A DNA stretch of 64,000 nt from assembly GCA_030765065.1 (NCBI GenBank), contig CM060990.1:280453341-280517340 (forward strand), written 5' to 3'. The stretch comes from Deroplatys truncata (lineage: Eukaryota > Arthropoda > Insecta > Mantodea > Mantidae). Under the pieces are notes generated by a model. It ran no database searches and was not told the origin of the DNA. It saw only the letters and a program-made list of their open reading frames with translations. Below, piece after piece: positions 25,740-37,459 of this stretch (positions within the stretch are counted from its first letter, which is position 1; each line of letters opens with the position of its first letter). The position numbers and the translations under genes were made by a program.

Positions 25740-28700
25740 TAATTACTCCTAAAGGGTGGGTGATATGGATAGATTCTCGAAACATACACTACGAATGACT
25801 TGGTGTTTGCGCCCGTTGCTTTTTGAACACGATAACTTACCGAGGATGTGTGCTGTACTATTTTATGGGGTCCGTAGAATCGATGCAACTATTTTATTGT
25901 TTTGCCGAACTTTTGTACGGGACTAAACAATTTGACTAATAGACCAGGCTTTAATTTAAGGGCGCGTCGTTTCTTGTCAAAAATACGCTTGTCTTTAATC
26001 GGTTTCTGGCAGAGTCAGATGCCGTTCATAAGTTAGAAAGAAAAGTGACATACCTGTGGACTCTTGCCGACTAGTGTTATAGGCAAATGCAACATGAGGC
26101 AAACAAACATCTCAATCGGTTTGATTGGTGAAGGTTTAATTTCAGATCATGTTGACAATTGCCTGAACAGCTCTTTCCGTTAGTTCATTACAACTCGGAT
26201 GATATGTTGTGGTGAGAGTTGGCTTAACTCCCATTCATTTTAGAAGATGCTGTGTCACGTCACTAAGAAATACCGCTCCCCTGTCGCTCAATAGTGTAGC
26301 TGGGGCGCCATATCTACATATAATGTTTTCTAATATGAACCTGTCGATATGCTCAGTAAATCCCTTCGGGATACATTTGACCTCCATCCACCTAGAAGCC
26401 TGTTCGGAGGCGACAATGGTCATAGTGTTTCAAGACTTGGACCGGCGAATTGGGCCCACCAGGTCTACTCCCCATCTATCGCCTATCGCGTTAGACGGGA
26501 TAGGTTGCAGGAGGCCTGCTGTATTCACATTTTTCGGACCTTTCCGAGACTGGCAATTCGGGCACACATAACATACGGTTCGATATCCTTTTGCATCCTC
26601 AGGCAATAATATCGAGAATTAATTTTGGCAAATGGAGTCCAAAGTGTCCATCCAGAGGATCGTCATGGCAGGAGAACAAGATGTCTCGTTTCAGTGACTC
26701 AGGGATCATTAGGAAATGCAATGGTCCTGAGGCCCCTGCATTCTTATGGTATATGACCCCTGACTTTAAAGTATACGAAGCCACCTGTCGCCGTAATTTA
26801 GATGATCCCGGTTCTGGCTTTTTCCAAAGCTACAATCAATGGTTGTAATTAAGGATGATTGTTGCTCTTGCGTAACTTGTACTAGTGATAACCAACAAGT
26901 GATAATATCCTTGGTCTGTTCGACTATCTGGGGCTTAGGTTCATCCACTGGGTACCGTGAAAGTGCATATGCGTCGCAGTGTTTCGCTCTGGGTTTGTAA
27001 GTAATAATGCAATCATATTCCTGTAACTGCAACGCCCATCGTGCTAGTCTACCTGTAACATTTTTCAATTTGCGTAGGTAGCACAACACGTAATACTCAC
27101 TTACAATATCTATGGAATATCCATAGATATATGGTGTAAAGTGGGTAAGGCCATACACTATTGCGATAAATTCAAGTTCAGAGATACTATATTACTCTTC
27201 ATGTTTATTTAGAGACCGGGAGCAGAATGCTACTGCGGGAAGTTCTCCATTCTTTCGTTGAAGAATCGTGACGTCAATCCCGACGGTGCTGTCATTCGTT
27301 CGTATTTCCGTGTAGGCCTCAAGTCGATAATGATCCATGACGATAATGAGTCGTCAGATATTGTTTCAGTTTTTCAAAAGAGCCTTGATGAGTCTGTCCA
27401 CTCAAACTCTCGGTTCTTTCTGATAAGGTCGTGTAATGGTTGAGCAACTGAGTCAAAGTTTAGTACAGAACGGCTATAAAAGCTTAATAAGCCCAGCACG
27501 TGTCGTATATCCTTTACTTTTTAGGTACGGATAGTTTGATGTTGGCCCGAATTTTATCAGGATTTGGTTCAATATCTTTGGCTGATATTTTAAAGCCCAA
27601 AAGTTCGATCCGTGACATGTGAAAGAAACACTTCTGAGGTTTCAACTTAAACTTGCGTTCCTTTAATTTACAAAACACGTCTTCCAGGTTACTTAATAAT
27701 TCCGGGAATGTTGAAGCGAATACTACAATGTCTCTAGTTAAACTAAGGCATTCTTATATTTGAGGTCACCTAGAGGTTTGTAGCCTATAGCTGAAAAATA
27801 TCTCGGGCCATTCACCAACCCGAAGCTCAACCTGTCGAATTCCAACTGACCTTGAGACGTAACAAAGAAACATATTGCTTATTGTCTTCCGCTATGGGAA
27901 CCTAAAAGTAGGCACTGAACAAGCCCAGGGTACAATACCAGCGCGAATTTCCTCAGTAACTTAATAGTACATCTATTAATGGCAACGGGTAGGAAGAAGT
28001 GACGGTAACCGCATTCAGTTTCCGATAATCAACACAAAACCTCGTTTCCTCATTCTTTTTCTTCACAAGTACTACTGGGAAGGCCCAAGAACTGTGTGAT
28101 TCCCTTATGATGCCAGCTTCTTGCATCTCCTTCACTTGGGAATGAATGATTTCCGGTTGGAATTGGGATACCCGGTAAGGTCGTTGCTTTTTTGGTTTAC
28201 TATCCGTTACTTGAGTTTTGAATTCCCCTGTATCAGTTTATCCCAAATCTTGTAATTTTGTGGCAACAATACCTCTATATTTTCTTAATAATGTGTATAA
28301 CTTAATATGTTGTATCCGCGAAAGCTGTGAATTCAGACAAACGTTTTTCTCGTCTATTTCAAATGCATCCGAATTTGAAGCAGACCATTTCGCTGATTTG
28401 GATCAAAGCAACTTCGTATGCCAGTCACTCCTGCAAAAATAACTTTATCTTCAGTCGTATTGTTACGTACTGGAATTAAACACTCCCTTTGTGCTTCGCA
28501 AAAAACCGGTAATACATCAATATTTTTCTTATGCACAATAGCCGTATTGGGTTCCAACATGATCCGACCAATTAGATCCGGCGGGAGCTAAACTTTTACA
28601 TTCTGAAGCGTAAAGGGGGATATTCTGGTATCTTGGTCACAACTGGCCTTATACTGCTTTTCCGACTCCTCTTTTGGTTTCACAGTAATTTGTGCCAATG

Positions 28701-29060
28701 AGCATTCTACTTTCTCACCACATTTTAGGACAAGTTTAAAACCATCAGGCAGTTTCAAAGTAACAAGAGATGCTAAGTCCAATATGACTTTGTATTTATG
28801 TAGAAAATGCATTCCTAGTAGGAGGTCATGCCCGAATTCCTTGACCAGAAGATCATCTTCAGCAAAAGAAAATCCTTTAATTTGGAATTGTAATTTAGTT
28901 CAATAAGAAACATCTAACAATTTATTATCGGCCGTTGTAGTATCAAGCTACGTGGTACCGGATAGGTAGGCGTAGTCACCAGGTTGTGTTGAGTAATGAT
29001 TACCGCACTACCGGTATCAAGTAGGACCGTGATATCCAATGATTAGGTAAAGATCCCCTA
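25740..29060 (-). mobile_element. pol region of the LTR element: protease, RT, RNase H, integrase (fossil)
   Basis: Reading on the minus strand from 29.06 kb, the protease active site appears as LLDTGSAVIITQHN. The reverse transcriptase at about 28.15-27.5 kb has AGIIRESHSSWAFPVVLVKK and FCVDYRKLNAVTV. The RNase H and connection part at about 27.2-26.8 kb has RLARWALQLQEYDC and KHCDAYALSRYP. The integrase at about 26.75-25.74 kb has HDDPLDGHFG, followed by a core with ASRWMEVKCIPK and GAPATLLSDRGAVF. This protease-RT-RNase H-integrase order defines the Gypsy (Metaviridae) superfamily. The region is heavily broken and only serves to identify and orient the element. Confidence 0.85.
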
Positions 29061-30500
29061 ACTGTGAACACATTTGTCGGGTGAATAAATGAAATGCTGT
29101 GGTTTAAGCCGGGTTGATTAATGGGCGTTACGGATTCTAATCTCGAAACGGTACTACCCCGTTTAGGTGAGTCTGCCTCTGTCTGCAATTGAGAGCCATA
29201 TGATCTGGCTTCCTGCATTCAAAACATGTTGGGCGGCCATCGAATGTGCGGCCGCTGGAGTTAGATCCACGCCATGTTCCCCTGGCCGAAGTTTGAGCAC
29301 CTCTTGTCTGATTAACAGAAGTGCGCTGATTGAAGCTATTCCGGGGATTAAAGTGACTCTGGACGTGACTTCGCCCGAAGGTGAAATTTGGTTGTGGCTG
29401 GCTGCGAAACTGCTCTGGCGCTTGAGTACGCCGTATCTGCAGTTTTTCATTTGTTGTTGGAGGTTGCGAACCTCCTGTACCAAGTTGGCCACGGGATTCA
29501 CCATACCCGTGTTATTGGCGAGAGCGACCAAGCAGAGGTTAGGAGGCTGAAGGAGATCCACACGTTGTCCCGCGAGGTATCGCACAGTCTCTATGCGGCG
29601 CACAAATTTAATCAACTCTCCCACCGTTTGCGGGTCCGCTGGAAAAACTTGTTCCAGCAGAGACGGCTGTAATCCCCGCAAAGCGTAGCGGATTCATTCT
29701 CTTTGTGTCATGTGGGATTAACTTGGTCACACTGGATCAAGATTGTAGATGTAGCGCTCCGTGGGTTCGGCAATATATTGAACCTTCTGACGGAGGCGAC
29801 ATTCAAGTACGTACTCCTTAGCTGCTGGGAGGAAGGCTGCCTGTACGGCCGCCTTCAGGTCTGCCTATTTTGGTGAATGTGCCTGGGAGCAAAAGTTTTA
29901 AACCAAATAGCTGCAGCTTCTGGCAGGTAGCAGGGCAGAAACTGCTTTTTGCGGTTGTCATCCAATCCATTGGCTGCGGCTATAGTTTCGAAATTGCAAA
30001 GATAGGTCTAGACATCTTCACCGGGTTTACTTTAAAACAATACCCGGGTCAGCGAGTGGACGCGCAAATGGTAAAGGATGGGTAAGTATTGGTTTTTAGA
30101 AGCTTTCTCGGGGGCTGAAGACCTTGCTACTGAATCAGTTGCCATTATAATGAGCTCCAATGAAGTATTTGAACTCGCCTTCTCTTAGGACCGAGGAGAT
30201 AGTGGCTCTATCGGTAGGTTGGTGTCGGTGTTATTCAAGTCCCATTCCTGCGACTACGCTGATGAGTTGGAAAATAAACAATCGCTGCCTCTCGTCGAAG
30301 TCTACGGCTAGTTCTAGTCAGAATTTGGGCCATGGACGGTGTAAATCGGCAAGGTCTGAGGATATTGCTTTCACATCCTTAACGGCGACAGCGCAAGCTT
30401 CCAAATTACCCTCTAACGTCTATTGGTATTCCCTGATCAAATTCCGAATTTCTATGGTAATGGGACTGTCATTTTGAAATTGCGTCAGTGACTCCATATA
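29061..30500 (-). mobile_element. gag-like region of the LTR element (fossil)
   Basis: Minus-strand frames upstream of the protease contain a capsid-type stretch (PSLLEQVFPADPQTVGELI, LVQEVRNLQQQMKN). A single CCHC zinc knuckle follows at about 29.18-29.24 kb (C-x2-C-x4-H-x4-C: CFECRKPDHMALNC), the nucleic-acid-binding motif of Gag. Its place before pol and its strand agree with the rest of the element. The N-terminal limit towards 30.5 kb is uncertain. It is broken. Confidence 0.65.
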
Positions 30501-30789
30501 CCTAGGACAGAAAAGGGCCCCTGCAATAACACCAACTAGTAAACCCTATGACCCCTGTTACGCGTAGGATGAGACAACAGAGACAACCGAAACAATAACA
30601 ACAATCCTGCCATAATAATATCACATCGCATGATGTGCCCGCAACCGTGAAATAGGCAAGAATTTTAGGGTGCCAAAATCTGAATTTAAAAGAAGTTGAA
30701 GTAATTTGTGACAAACAACACATGTCGGAGATATGGGATCAAACCATATCACCCTAAACGTCAAGAGAGAGGCTGACGCCTCCACTATA
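30501..30789 (-). other. Leader between 5' LTR and gag-like region
   Basis: No coding content. Directly next to the 5' LTR the minus strand reads TATAGTGGAGGCGTCAGCC. The TGGAGGCGTC part is where a tRNA primer-binding site would be expected, but I could not assign the tRNA. Confidence 0.4.
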
Positions 30790-31499
30790 TGTCACATCTG
30801 CCCTGGAAGTGAATTGGGGGCGTTGCGATCATTAGGATATAGGGGAAAGACACATTGATAGCATGTACTGATTAAATAGTATATTTGGCTTGTTCAGAAA
30901 AGGGTGCTACTGAGGTATCTGGTTTACAATAGTAGGGTTGATTCTACTTACGAATTAGGCATAGTGACATTTACCATACTGTATATAAAGATTCCCCATT
31001 GGAGCTTACCTTGGAGAAATGTCAGCGGTAGGTCCCTGAGGAGCAGAAACACCCTCAAGACGATCCCCACGACGATTGACCAGGGCAGACTACAGCGAGC
31101 TCGAGCGCTCGCTTATATACCATCTAATTTCCCCCTGCGGTCTCTCTATTGTCATGGCGGCGTTTACCATATATGGTATGCCACCGCCCTGGATTTGCGT
31201 GGGTTTCCAGGGTTTTCCTAGAGACTTTTGACATCCCTTAATCTGCATGATGTAACATTGATCCATAAGTTTCCATCCGGAAAGTGATGTCACGGTAAAA
31301 GTCCACTGGGAGTACCATCGGATGTGGTAAGCCACTTATATCCTGTCACGTACACAACTTGAGAAAGCTTAAGTAAGCTATGAAAATATAAAGTATAATT
31401 CTGTATAAATTTAGAAAATTGAGCCAGGTTAAAGAAATAACATAAATTAATCTGAAACAATGAACACGATAGTAAGCTCCTCACTGACGTATCGTGACA
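30790..31499 (-). repeat. 5' LTR of the Gypsy-type element
   Basis: It starts TGTCACATCTGCC and ends CGTATCGTGACA on the plus strand, parallel to 11,744-12,435. ATAC follows immediately as the target duplication. The copy is a few percent to about ten percent different from its partner, with small indels. Confidence 0.85.
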
Positions 31500-31503
31500 A
31501 TAC

Positions 31504-32908
31504 CACCTCTAGAGAATCAGTATCATGGATCACACCTTTCAACCTGGGAAAATGACAAGGATTACCATTTGACAGTTGAGTTCTTATAATGACAGCATAT
31601 TTTTGAAAGCGGCGATTTTACAGAACATATCTATGATTAATTTGCTTTTACCTTGAAGTGATACATTCAAACCATTCAAATGTTCACTTACATCCGCCAT
31701 AATGCAAGATCGCATTTCCACTAAACGTTTGTGGGCTCTGTAATAGATTATCAACACATTTCTAAGAATAAGCGTATCTCTTCCAATAATTCGGAGAATA
31801 TATTAAAACTTCACCTAATGAGGCACCTAATCTCTGTTGATATGGTATATGACCATACGCATGCTCCAAGTCTTCTAAGAAGCTTTTAAACTGTCTATGT
31901 TTAGACTGTGAGACCTCAGTTTGTTCACAACGTTCACTACTAGGCTCATTACATTGTTTAAATTCACCGTTTTGGGTTACAAGTTTTCCTAATCAACTGT
32001 GCAATGAACCGCTGTTATTTCTTTCTTTAGCTTATTTTTAGGAGAGTCACAAACCCATTGTGCCAACCAATCATAGTCGGAGCACCATCAGTAGCTACCG
32101 ATGTAAGTGTATTCCATAGGATCCCTGCATTCTCCACAATTTCTACTATACAGTTCGGATTGTCTGGCCCTATTGTTGTACCTTTCATTGGCACCAGATC
32201 TAGCATTTCTTCTACAACTTCCAAGTTGTCATTCTCTCCGCAAATAAAAATATATAATTGAGCCATACTTGATAGGTTAGTGCTCTCATCAATGGCAATA
32301 GAAAATGCAACGAATTCTCTTGCTCTTTCAATAAGTTATACGTAAGAGTTTTCCGCCAGATCTTTAATTCTACGTGATATAGTAGGAGGTAACAGACTTA
32401 AACTCTCGAAGTAATGAACATTGGTAGGGATGAATTTACTGGCAGCTATAAGCATACATCGTTTAATAAGTGAAACATCCGAAAAACAACTAAAAGACCT
32501 GGCAATTTCTACTGCTATCTCGTACCTCACATATACTGAGGTTTTTGCCATGCCGCCATCGCCTTCTTCCTGTTCCTCTTCTGGGGATGCGACCTTTCCT
32601 CTGGGTTTTTATATCTCTACAGTGCGTTCTTCATTTTCAAGATCTGATTAATCATTAGTATGCAATGCATTAAAATGACTGAAGATTAAACCGTTACAGC
32701 ACTTGCAATTTTTGTGACAGATTAAACAAATCGCAACATCGCTACATTCCATGAAGAAGTACGCAGCTTCCCATTCAATATTGAAATAATTTGTTGACGC
32801 GGGCGGCCTTCGCTTTGACGAGTGCCCATCCATTACAAAACGACATTGATGTACTGACCACCACTGCTCCGGAGAGCGAACCGCCTGCTCCCACTGCGCA
32901 GCACGCAA
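31504..32908 (-). pseudogene. hAT transposase of GTF2IRD2-like type, N-terminal and central part
   Basis: Minus-strand frames give NYFNIEWEAAYFFME and a CLICH cysteine motif (N-terminal zinc finger) near 32.8 kb. ISRRIKDLAENSYV and CMLIAASKFIPTN follow at 32.3-32.5 kb. AQLYIFICGENDNLEVVEEMLDL, PMKGTT and VATDGAPTMIG at 32.0-32.3 kb carry the conserved TDGAPxM motif. A C-proximal stretch continues to GNPCHFPRLKGV at 31.5 kb. Stops and frame changes are frequent. The remainder of the protein is at 11,270-11,743, across the LTR element. GTF2IRD2-like genes are known hAT (Charlie-type) derivatives, but here it is simply a dead transposon. Confidence 0.75.
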
Positions 32909-33375
32909 TGAGTCAGCACAGTGCCGTATTCAAGCACATGCGCCGCGGCAAGTGGGTTGGTTGTGACTGTTCTAAAGAAATGTATTTTGTGCTGACATTA
33001 AGAATTCCTATATCAGGCTCATGTTACAGCAACTATAAGAGCATCGCTTTGAACTGAGTAAAATTTTCTCCAACTTCCCACATAGTAGGTGAAAGGCGTC
33101 ATTTCCTTCTGCTTTTTCTTTCTTTCTTATTTTGAAAAATGTAATTTTCAACATAATCCTAAATCATAAGCATGAATTCGGTAAATTCTCGAAGCTTCTT
33201 TCTTTTCTTAATCATACAATATGCAACGCGTCTACTAGAGAACCTCTAGCTAGGTATTTCTTTTCAAATTTTTCTGGTTTTTTGGTTGAAACTGTATCTT
33301 TGGTTTATATAATGAGGAATTCAAGAGTGTGGGAATCAAGTTTTATGCATGCTCGTCGATGTCATTAATTTGTAA
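32909..33375. other. 5' flank of the hAT copy, unassigned
   Basis: It includes the untranslated start of the hAT element, whose outer end is not identified, and AT-rich DNA before the Tc1-like element. Confidence 0.35.
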
Positions 33376-33377
33376 TA

Positions 33378-34773
33378 CACGCTGCCGTTTGTGAAAATTG
33401 CAGCACCAAGAAGGAAACGCAAGAATTCAGTGAATTTAATACCACAGGTTAGGTATATGACAAGTAAGAAATGATACTCTTTTCAAATCTGTACATGACC
33501 TTTGAGCCCTAATATTCAGTATTTTATGTGGCCTCCATGCGCTGCAATCAGAGCTGCTGTACGCCGTGGCATTGAAACAAAAACGTTCTGAATAAGTTCC
33601 TGACGTATTTCCCTCCACGCAGTTTGTATTCGAGCCCACAAATACGTGACACTGCCTGCTGGAGGATCGTGACGTACCAGCTACCGACCAACCATATCCC
33701 AGACATGTAAGATGGGCGACATGTCAGGCGAGCGTGCAGGCCAGGGAAGCAATGGTACCCGTCGCTCATCGATGAAGGCTTGTACATTCCTCGCAATACG
33801 TGGTCGGGCATTGTCCTGTTGAATTGTGGCCTATGAAGATGCCTGAAGCAGGGGGAGTACCTCAGGCTCTACACGCACCGTTAGGTACCGGTTGCTGTTC
33901 AAAGTGCCCTCAATTCGTAGGAGGCAAGATCGGTTGTTGTAACCAATGGCGCCCCAAACTATCATACCTAGTGTTTGTCCGGTATGTCGTTCAACAATGC
34001 AACCCTCCAGATTGCGCTCACCACGGTACCGCCGGACACGTATGCGGTCATTACTGTAGGACACGTTGAAGCAGGACTCGTCCGAAAAAACTACATTTTG
34101 CCACTCAGCACCCCAGTGACGGTGTTCACCTGCCCATTGCAGTCGGATGAGCTTGTGGTTTCTGCACAATGGAAGCCGACGTAACGGCATGTATGCAACC
34201 AGTCCAACCTGCAGGAGACGGCGACGAACCGTTGATGCAGACAAGATCACACCCGTTGCCGTGCTCCAGCGTCGAGACAACACTGTGGATGAAGCTGTAC
34301 GGTCCGTTATGGCCATGTGGACAGGATGACGGTCACCCCATGCTGTTATCATGTTCCGTGGTCCAGCACCCGCTCTTCGCTGCGTACGACCTTCATCTAT
34401 CCACTGCTTCCACACACGCATCACTGTCGTAGCAGCATGCTCTGTACGAGACGAAATGTCACGGTATGACAAACCCGATTCCCGGAGACCGATCATTCTG
34501 CCCCGTTCGAACTCACATGCCGATATGACGTCGACGAAGCATACTGGCAATCTCGTTATTGTTTCCACCTTGTTTGACAGCTCTGCACTGACTACACTGG
34601 GTGCAACACCGACCTTGTCAGACCGACACGAAAGGACTCTGCTCGGCCTACGTTTACTCCATCTCACTGCAAACCTAATTACTTATTGCTTGCACACTCT
34701 TCTACATTTCCACCAAGTTTGGAGTATTTCGGGAAATTCTTTCTTGGTTTTGCAATTTTCACAAACGGCAGTG
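33378..34773 (-). mobile_element. Tc1-like DNA transposon, full length, transposase nearly open
   Basis: Terminal inverted repeats of about 40 bp (CTGCCGTTTGTGAAAATTGC on both ends) are flanked by TA at 33,376-33,377 and 34,774-34,775, so the ends look exact at 1,396 bp. A 278-codon frame at 33,831-34,667 starts upstream of an N-terminal HTH region (RGRMIGLRESGLSYRDIS, RTEHAATTVMRVWKQW). It contains the first catalytic Asp in VVFSDESCFNV and MIVWGAIGYNN. One stop follows, then ATIQQDNARPRIARNVQ with the second Asp, and RSPDMSPILHVWDM, where the third catalytic residue (normally Glu in PIEHVWD) is Leu. A further stop follows VGR. It is inactive but much better kept than the neighbouring hAT. 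Confidence 0.9.
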
Positions 34774-34775
34774 TA

Positions 34776-35608
34776 TATAGTACAGTGCTTTTCCCTCACA
34801 CTGCCCCCACCGCACGGCGTCGGCCGCTGCAGCTTGGACACTCGCCTAAAGTTTCATTTTACATAACTATTTGTGTTTTCCCAAGTCATGGTGGCGGAAG
34901 AAGGTAAAAGTGAAGGACCTACCGCAAGGTCAAATAGACAAGTTAGCCACTAGTTGTTTTCTGAAGCAGTTATAATATCTCCGCAGCCGCTTCATGTTCT
35001 CATATTTACAGTAACAACAATGATAATAAGCACATACCTTGTCATAAGAGATGTTGGAAACATTGTCCTTAACTATTCGCATATTTCTGGTATTTTCTCA
35101 GGATCATATTTACAGTAACAACAACAATGATAATAAGCACATACCTTATCATAAGAGATGTTGGAAACATTGTCCTTAACTATTCGCATATTTCTGGTAT
35201 TTTCTCAGGAATTTCCCATTCACACTGGAGAGCTCAATATCCGAAATTTAGTGAATTTCTCGCCTGATGTTTCCTTTAAGTTCACAAGAAAAATTGTAAT
35301 AGAAGCCTATCCAATTTAAAATTTGTGTAATCTTATAGCATGTATTCTGAAATCAATGAACACTTATTTTATCTTTATAAAATATGGCAAGCACAGGAAT
35401 AGTGTAAACATTACTAGACATGTGTCATTCTTCCTGTATGGACTGTACAGCATGGTACAAAAGTCACCCCTAAAAGCATACCCTTCCCTCCGTCCTCTCT
35501 ACGCTATACTGCACATAACGACTCCGACGTCGCGTCCCTAATAACTCCCAACTGGTAAGTGACTACAACTTCTTCTAACTTCTCATCATTGAGGTTGTAT
35601 AAAAAATA
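34776..35608. other. Unassigned DNA containing a tandem duplication
   Basis: Apart from the duplicated unit at 35,001-35,210 no feature is recognised. Short open frames here have no domain. Confidence 0.5.
35001..35210. repeat. Two-copy tandem repeat, unit about 105 bp
   Basis: CATATTTACAGTAACAACAA starts at 35,001 and again at 35,105. The units are nearly identical through GGTATTTTCTCAGGA, apart from an extra ACA and single changes. It is a recent local duplication with no coding content. Confidence 0.9.
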
Positions 35609-35790
35609 GAGTTTTATTTACGGACGCTCTTTAACTGCTGTGATTCTTAGCATGCCAATCTATATTTTTGCTCAGAGGCCCCTTTATCAGGTTTTAGGTT
35701 CTTTTACGTGCCGTAAATCTACGGCACGGTATCACCGGCTTTACTTCCCTTCCAAAGGAAGCCGTGCTAAAGGCTTTTACGCCCGATTGA
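35609..35790 (-). repeat. tRNA-derived SINE, type A, head missing
   Basis: It matches the 3' two-thirds of the type A SINE (GAGTTTTATTTACGGACGCT tail, TACGGCACG and TTCCAAAGGAAG body) in minus orientation and stops before the tRNA-like head. It is a 5'-truncated copy that abuts a LINE scrap. Confidence 0.7.
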
Positions 35791-35829
35791 GTTTGTATGA
35801 GAGTTCCCCCTACCAAGATGACTTTGTGT

Positions 35830-36565
35830 TTGTATCGGCCATATTATATATTAGTTCTTTATCATTAAAGTCATTCAATATCTTCATTTTCTCTAAGTGT
35901 AGTTCAATGTCATCACTGAACACAAAACGACAAAACGCAGTTAAAACCATAATAGTTCGATTTGAAGACATAGGGCACATCTACATAGGTGTTTCTGCGC
36001 TCTGTGTTGTCATAAACCTGCCTTTTCAAGAATATTTGAGAACTTTTCTTTGAAATTTATAGCATCTCCTGAGGGTCGAGTTTCTCCGAAGATTACAAAC
36101 TTGCGTGTTTCTATACAGTTACATTCTAGAAGGAGATGTACAACGACTTCTGCTGATTTCTTCAGAAGGGGCAAAGAGGATTGCCAACAAAGAGTTTCAT
36201 ATTCTGGAGATGTTTCCTGAAGGATTATTCAATGACTAGGCATCTAATGGAGTCCGACCTGAATCCTGGCTGAGAGGGTAACTAAATCTATTGTTTGAAC
36301 TGCAATACACCAATGGGCTAACAATGAATAGTCACGCCTATGGCAGAACTTCTTTGGCCAAAAATTAGGCGAAACCTTAGTCAAATCATTACACACATAC
36401 AGGACCGAAGTCCTATTTTTAAGGAATCGGAAACAAATTAGGAATATGATTGAAATTATCACTGGTCTTTGGAAGCCGTAAGCATTCCCACACAATCGTG
36501 GTATTGACCAGTAAGAGTGCCAGGGCTGCAGCATGGCTATCTGTGAGAATGACCATAAACAGTAA
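35830..36565 (-). pseudogene. LINE fragment: RNase H domain and 3' end of a non-LTR retrotransposon
   Basis: Minus-strand frames begin abruptly near 36,565 with VILTDSHAAALALLLVN and TIVWECLRL, the ILTDSxAAL motif of LINE-encoded RNase H. They end with VVVHLLLECNCIETRKFVIFGETRPSGDA and FSNILEKAGL, the usual C-terminal HVLLEC...FG...L..F....GL pattern of Jockey/R1/I-type ORF2 proteins. Stops and frame shifts are frequent, and everything upstream of RNase H is missing, as in a 5'-truncated insertion. The exact clade cannot be told from this piece. Confidence 0.55.
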
Positions 36566-36590
36566 TATCATTGAAATAAATAAATATAAT

Positions 36591-36743
36591 AGTAGTATAA
36601 ATCCCGGATGAGCCAATTGGATTAACGATAATCCTGCCGCTAGGGGCGCTAGTGTCGCTAGTGTCGCTGCGAGCGACGGCGGCAAGTTTGAAAAGCGCCA
36701 TGAGCGGAAGGATTATCGTTATTGCAATTGGCTCATCCGGGAC
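36591..36743 (+). repeat. Left terminal inverted repeat of the Polinton
   Basis: 153 bp inverted relative to 54,918-55,070, with four differences. Inside, about 40 bp near the outer edge (CCCGGATGAGCCAATTG...) are repeated in inverted orientation near the inner edge (...CAATTGGCTCATCCGGG). The repeat can therefore fold back on itself. The loop contains a smaller perfect inverted repeat, GTCGCTGCGAGCGAC, and a doubled CGCTAGTGT. Confidence 0.95.
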
Positions 36744-36968
36744 TGTTTTCTTTATTTATAATTTGAAATACAGTACATTGGATAAAGATATGAATACATA
36801 CTTTAGATTAACATGATGTATTATTTGCTTAACATATGAATACATAGTTTGAGAATAACATAATGGATTATTTGATTACAGGAGATTAACATATGAATAC
36901 AATAAATGAACAATATAAGAAATATTAGGAGAAAAAAAGCACATTAAAATTCATAGTTTGTTGAGGCG

Positions 36969-37459
36969 TTAGGACACACAGATTTCGCGCACAACAATGA
37001 TTTTAAAGTACGTGGTGCACTTTGAGTCCTCGTCATCGCTGCTGCTGCTATCGACGGTAAATTGGTGGATAGGTTTGGTGATGCAGGTGACGAGCAGGTG
37101 AGAGAAACTTTCGTTGACGAACTCGGTGAAGGTTGGAATATAGATGGGGATGGTAAATTCGTTGTAATGGCTGGTTGAGAAGCATCCTGTGGATGTGACT
37201 TTGTTGGTTAGAGCAGGAATGTTGCTGTTGCCGAGGTATATGATGCATAGTGCGTCTTGTTGATGCTGGTGCACTTTGGTAGGTACGCATTTGACGTGGA
37301 CGGCGTGAGCCCCTTGGACGTCGAGTGTGATGGTGACAACTCAGCTGTTGCGGAAATAGGAGTTGGAGATGCAGAGGATACGGATAGGTGAAGTTGCGTT
37401 GAGAATGAGTTGTAGGTTAAGATTGTTCCCCACGGGGACGGGATAGGTTTCGTCGGACA
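36969..37459 (-). mobile_element. Polinton small protein of unknown function, left-end gene (fossil)
   Basis: The minus-strand coding region begins MSDETYPVPVGNN and ends near EICVS, about 160 codons. It is rich in beta-branched residues, with a serine/acidic run (VDSSSSDDEDSK) near the C terminus. I recognise no domain. It is the last gene before the left terminal repeat and follows closely behind the 105-codon gene. It carries about one break. Polintons often keep lineage-specific small genes of unknown role here. Confidence 0.45.

Larger units (their letters stand above)
11744..31499 (-). mobile_element. Env-bearing Gypsy-superfamily LTR element (errantivirus-like fossil), with nested insertions
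   Basis: Two direct terminal repeats of about 0.7 kb, each bounded by TGTCAC...GTGACA (the left copy has one change in the first bases), enclose gag, protease, RT, RNase H, integrase and env-like remnants, all on the minus strand. The 4-bp sequence ATAC occurs immediately outside both ends (11,740-11,743 and 31,500-31,503) as a target duplication, typical of insect Gypsy/errantivirus elements. In one 120-bp stretch compared by eye the LTRs differ at about ten positions, and there are indels elsewhere, so the insertion is old. The span of 19.8 kb is inflated by at least two DNA transposons inserted inside, and probably by more unrecognised ones. It is heavily broken, with well over ten breaks. 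It is a fossil. Confidence 0.85.

Noticed and set aside
34351-34866. 171-codon plus-strand frame opposite the Tc1-like transposase
   Set aside because: It is antisense to a clear transposase with recognisable catalytic motifs.
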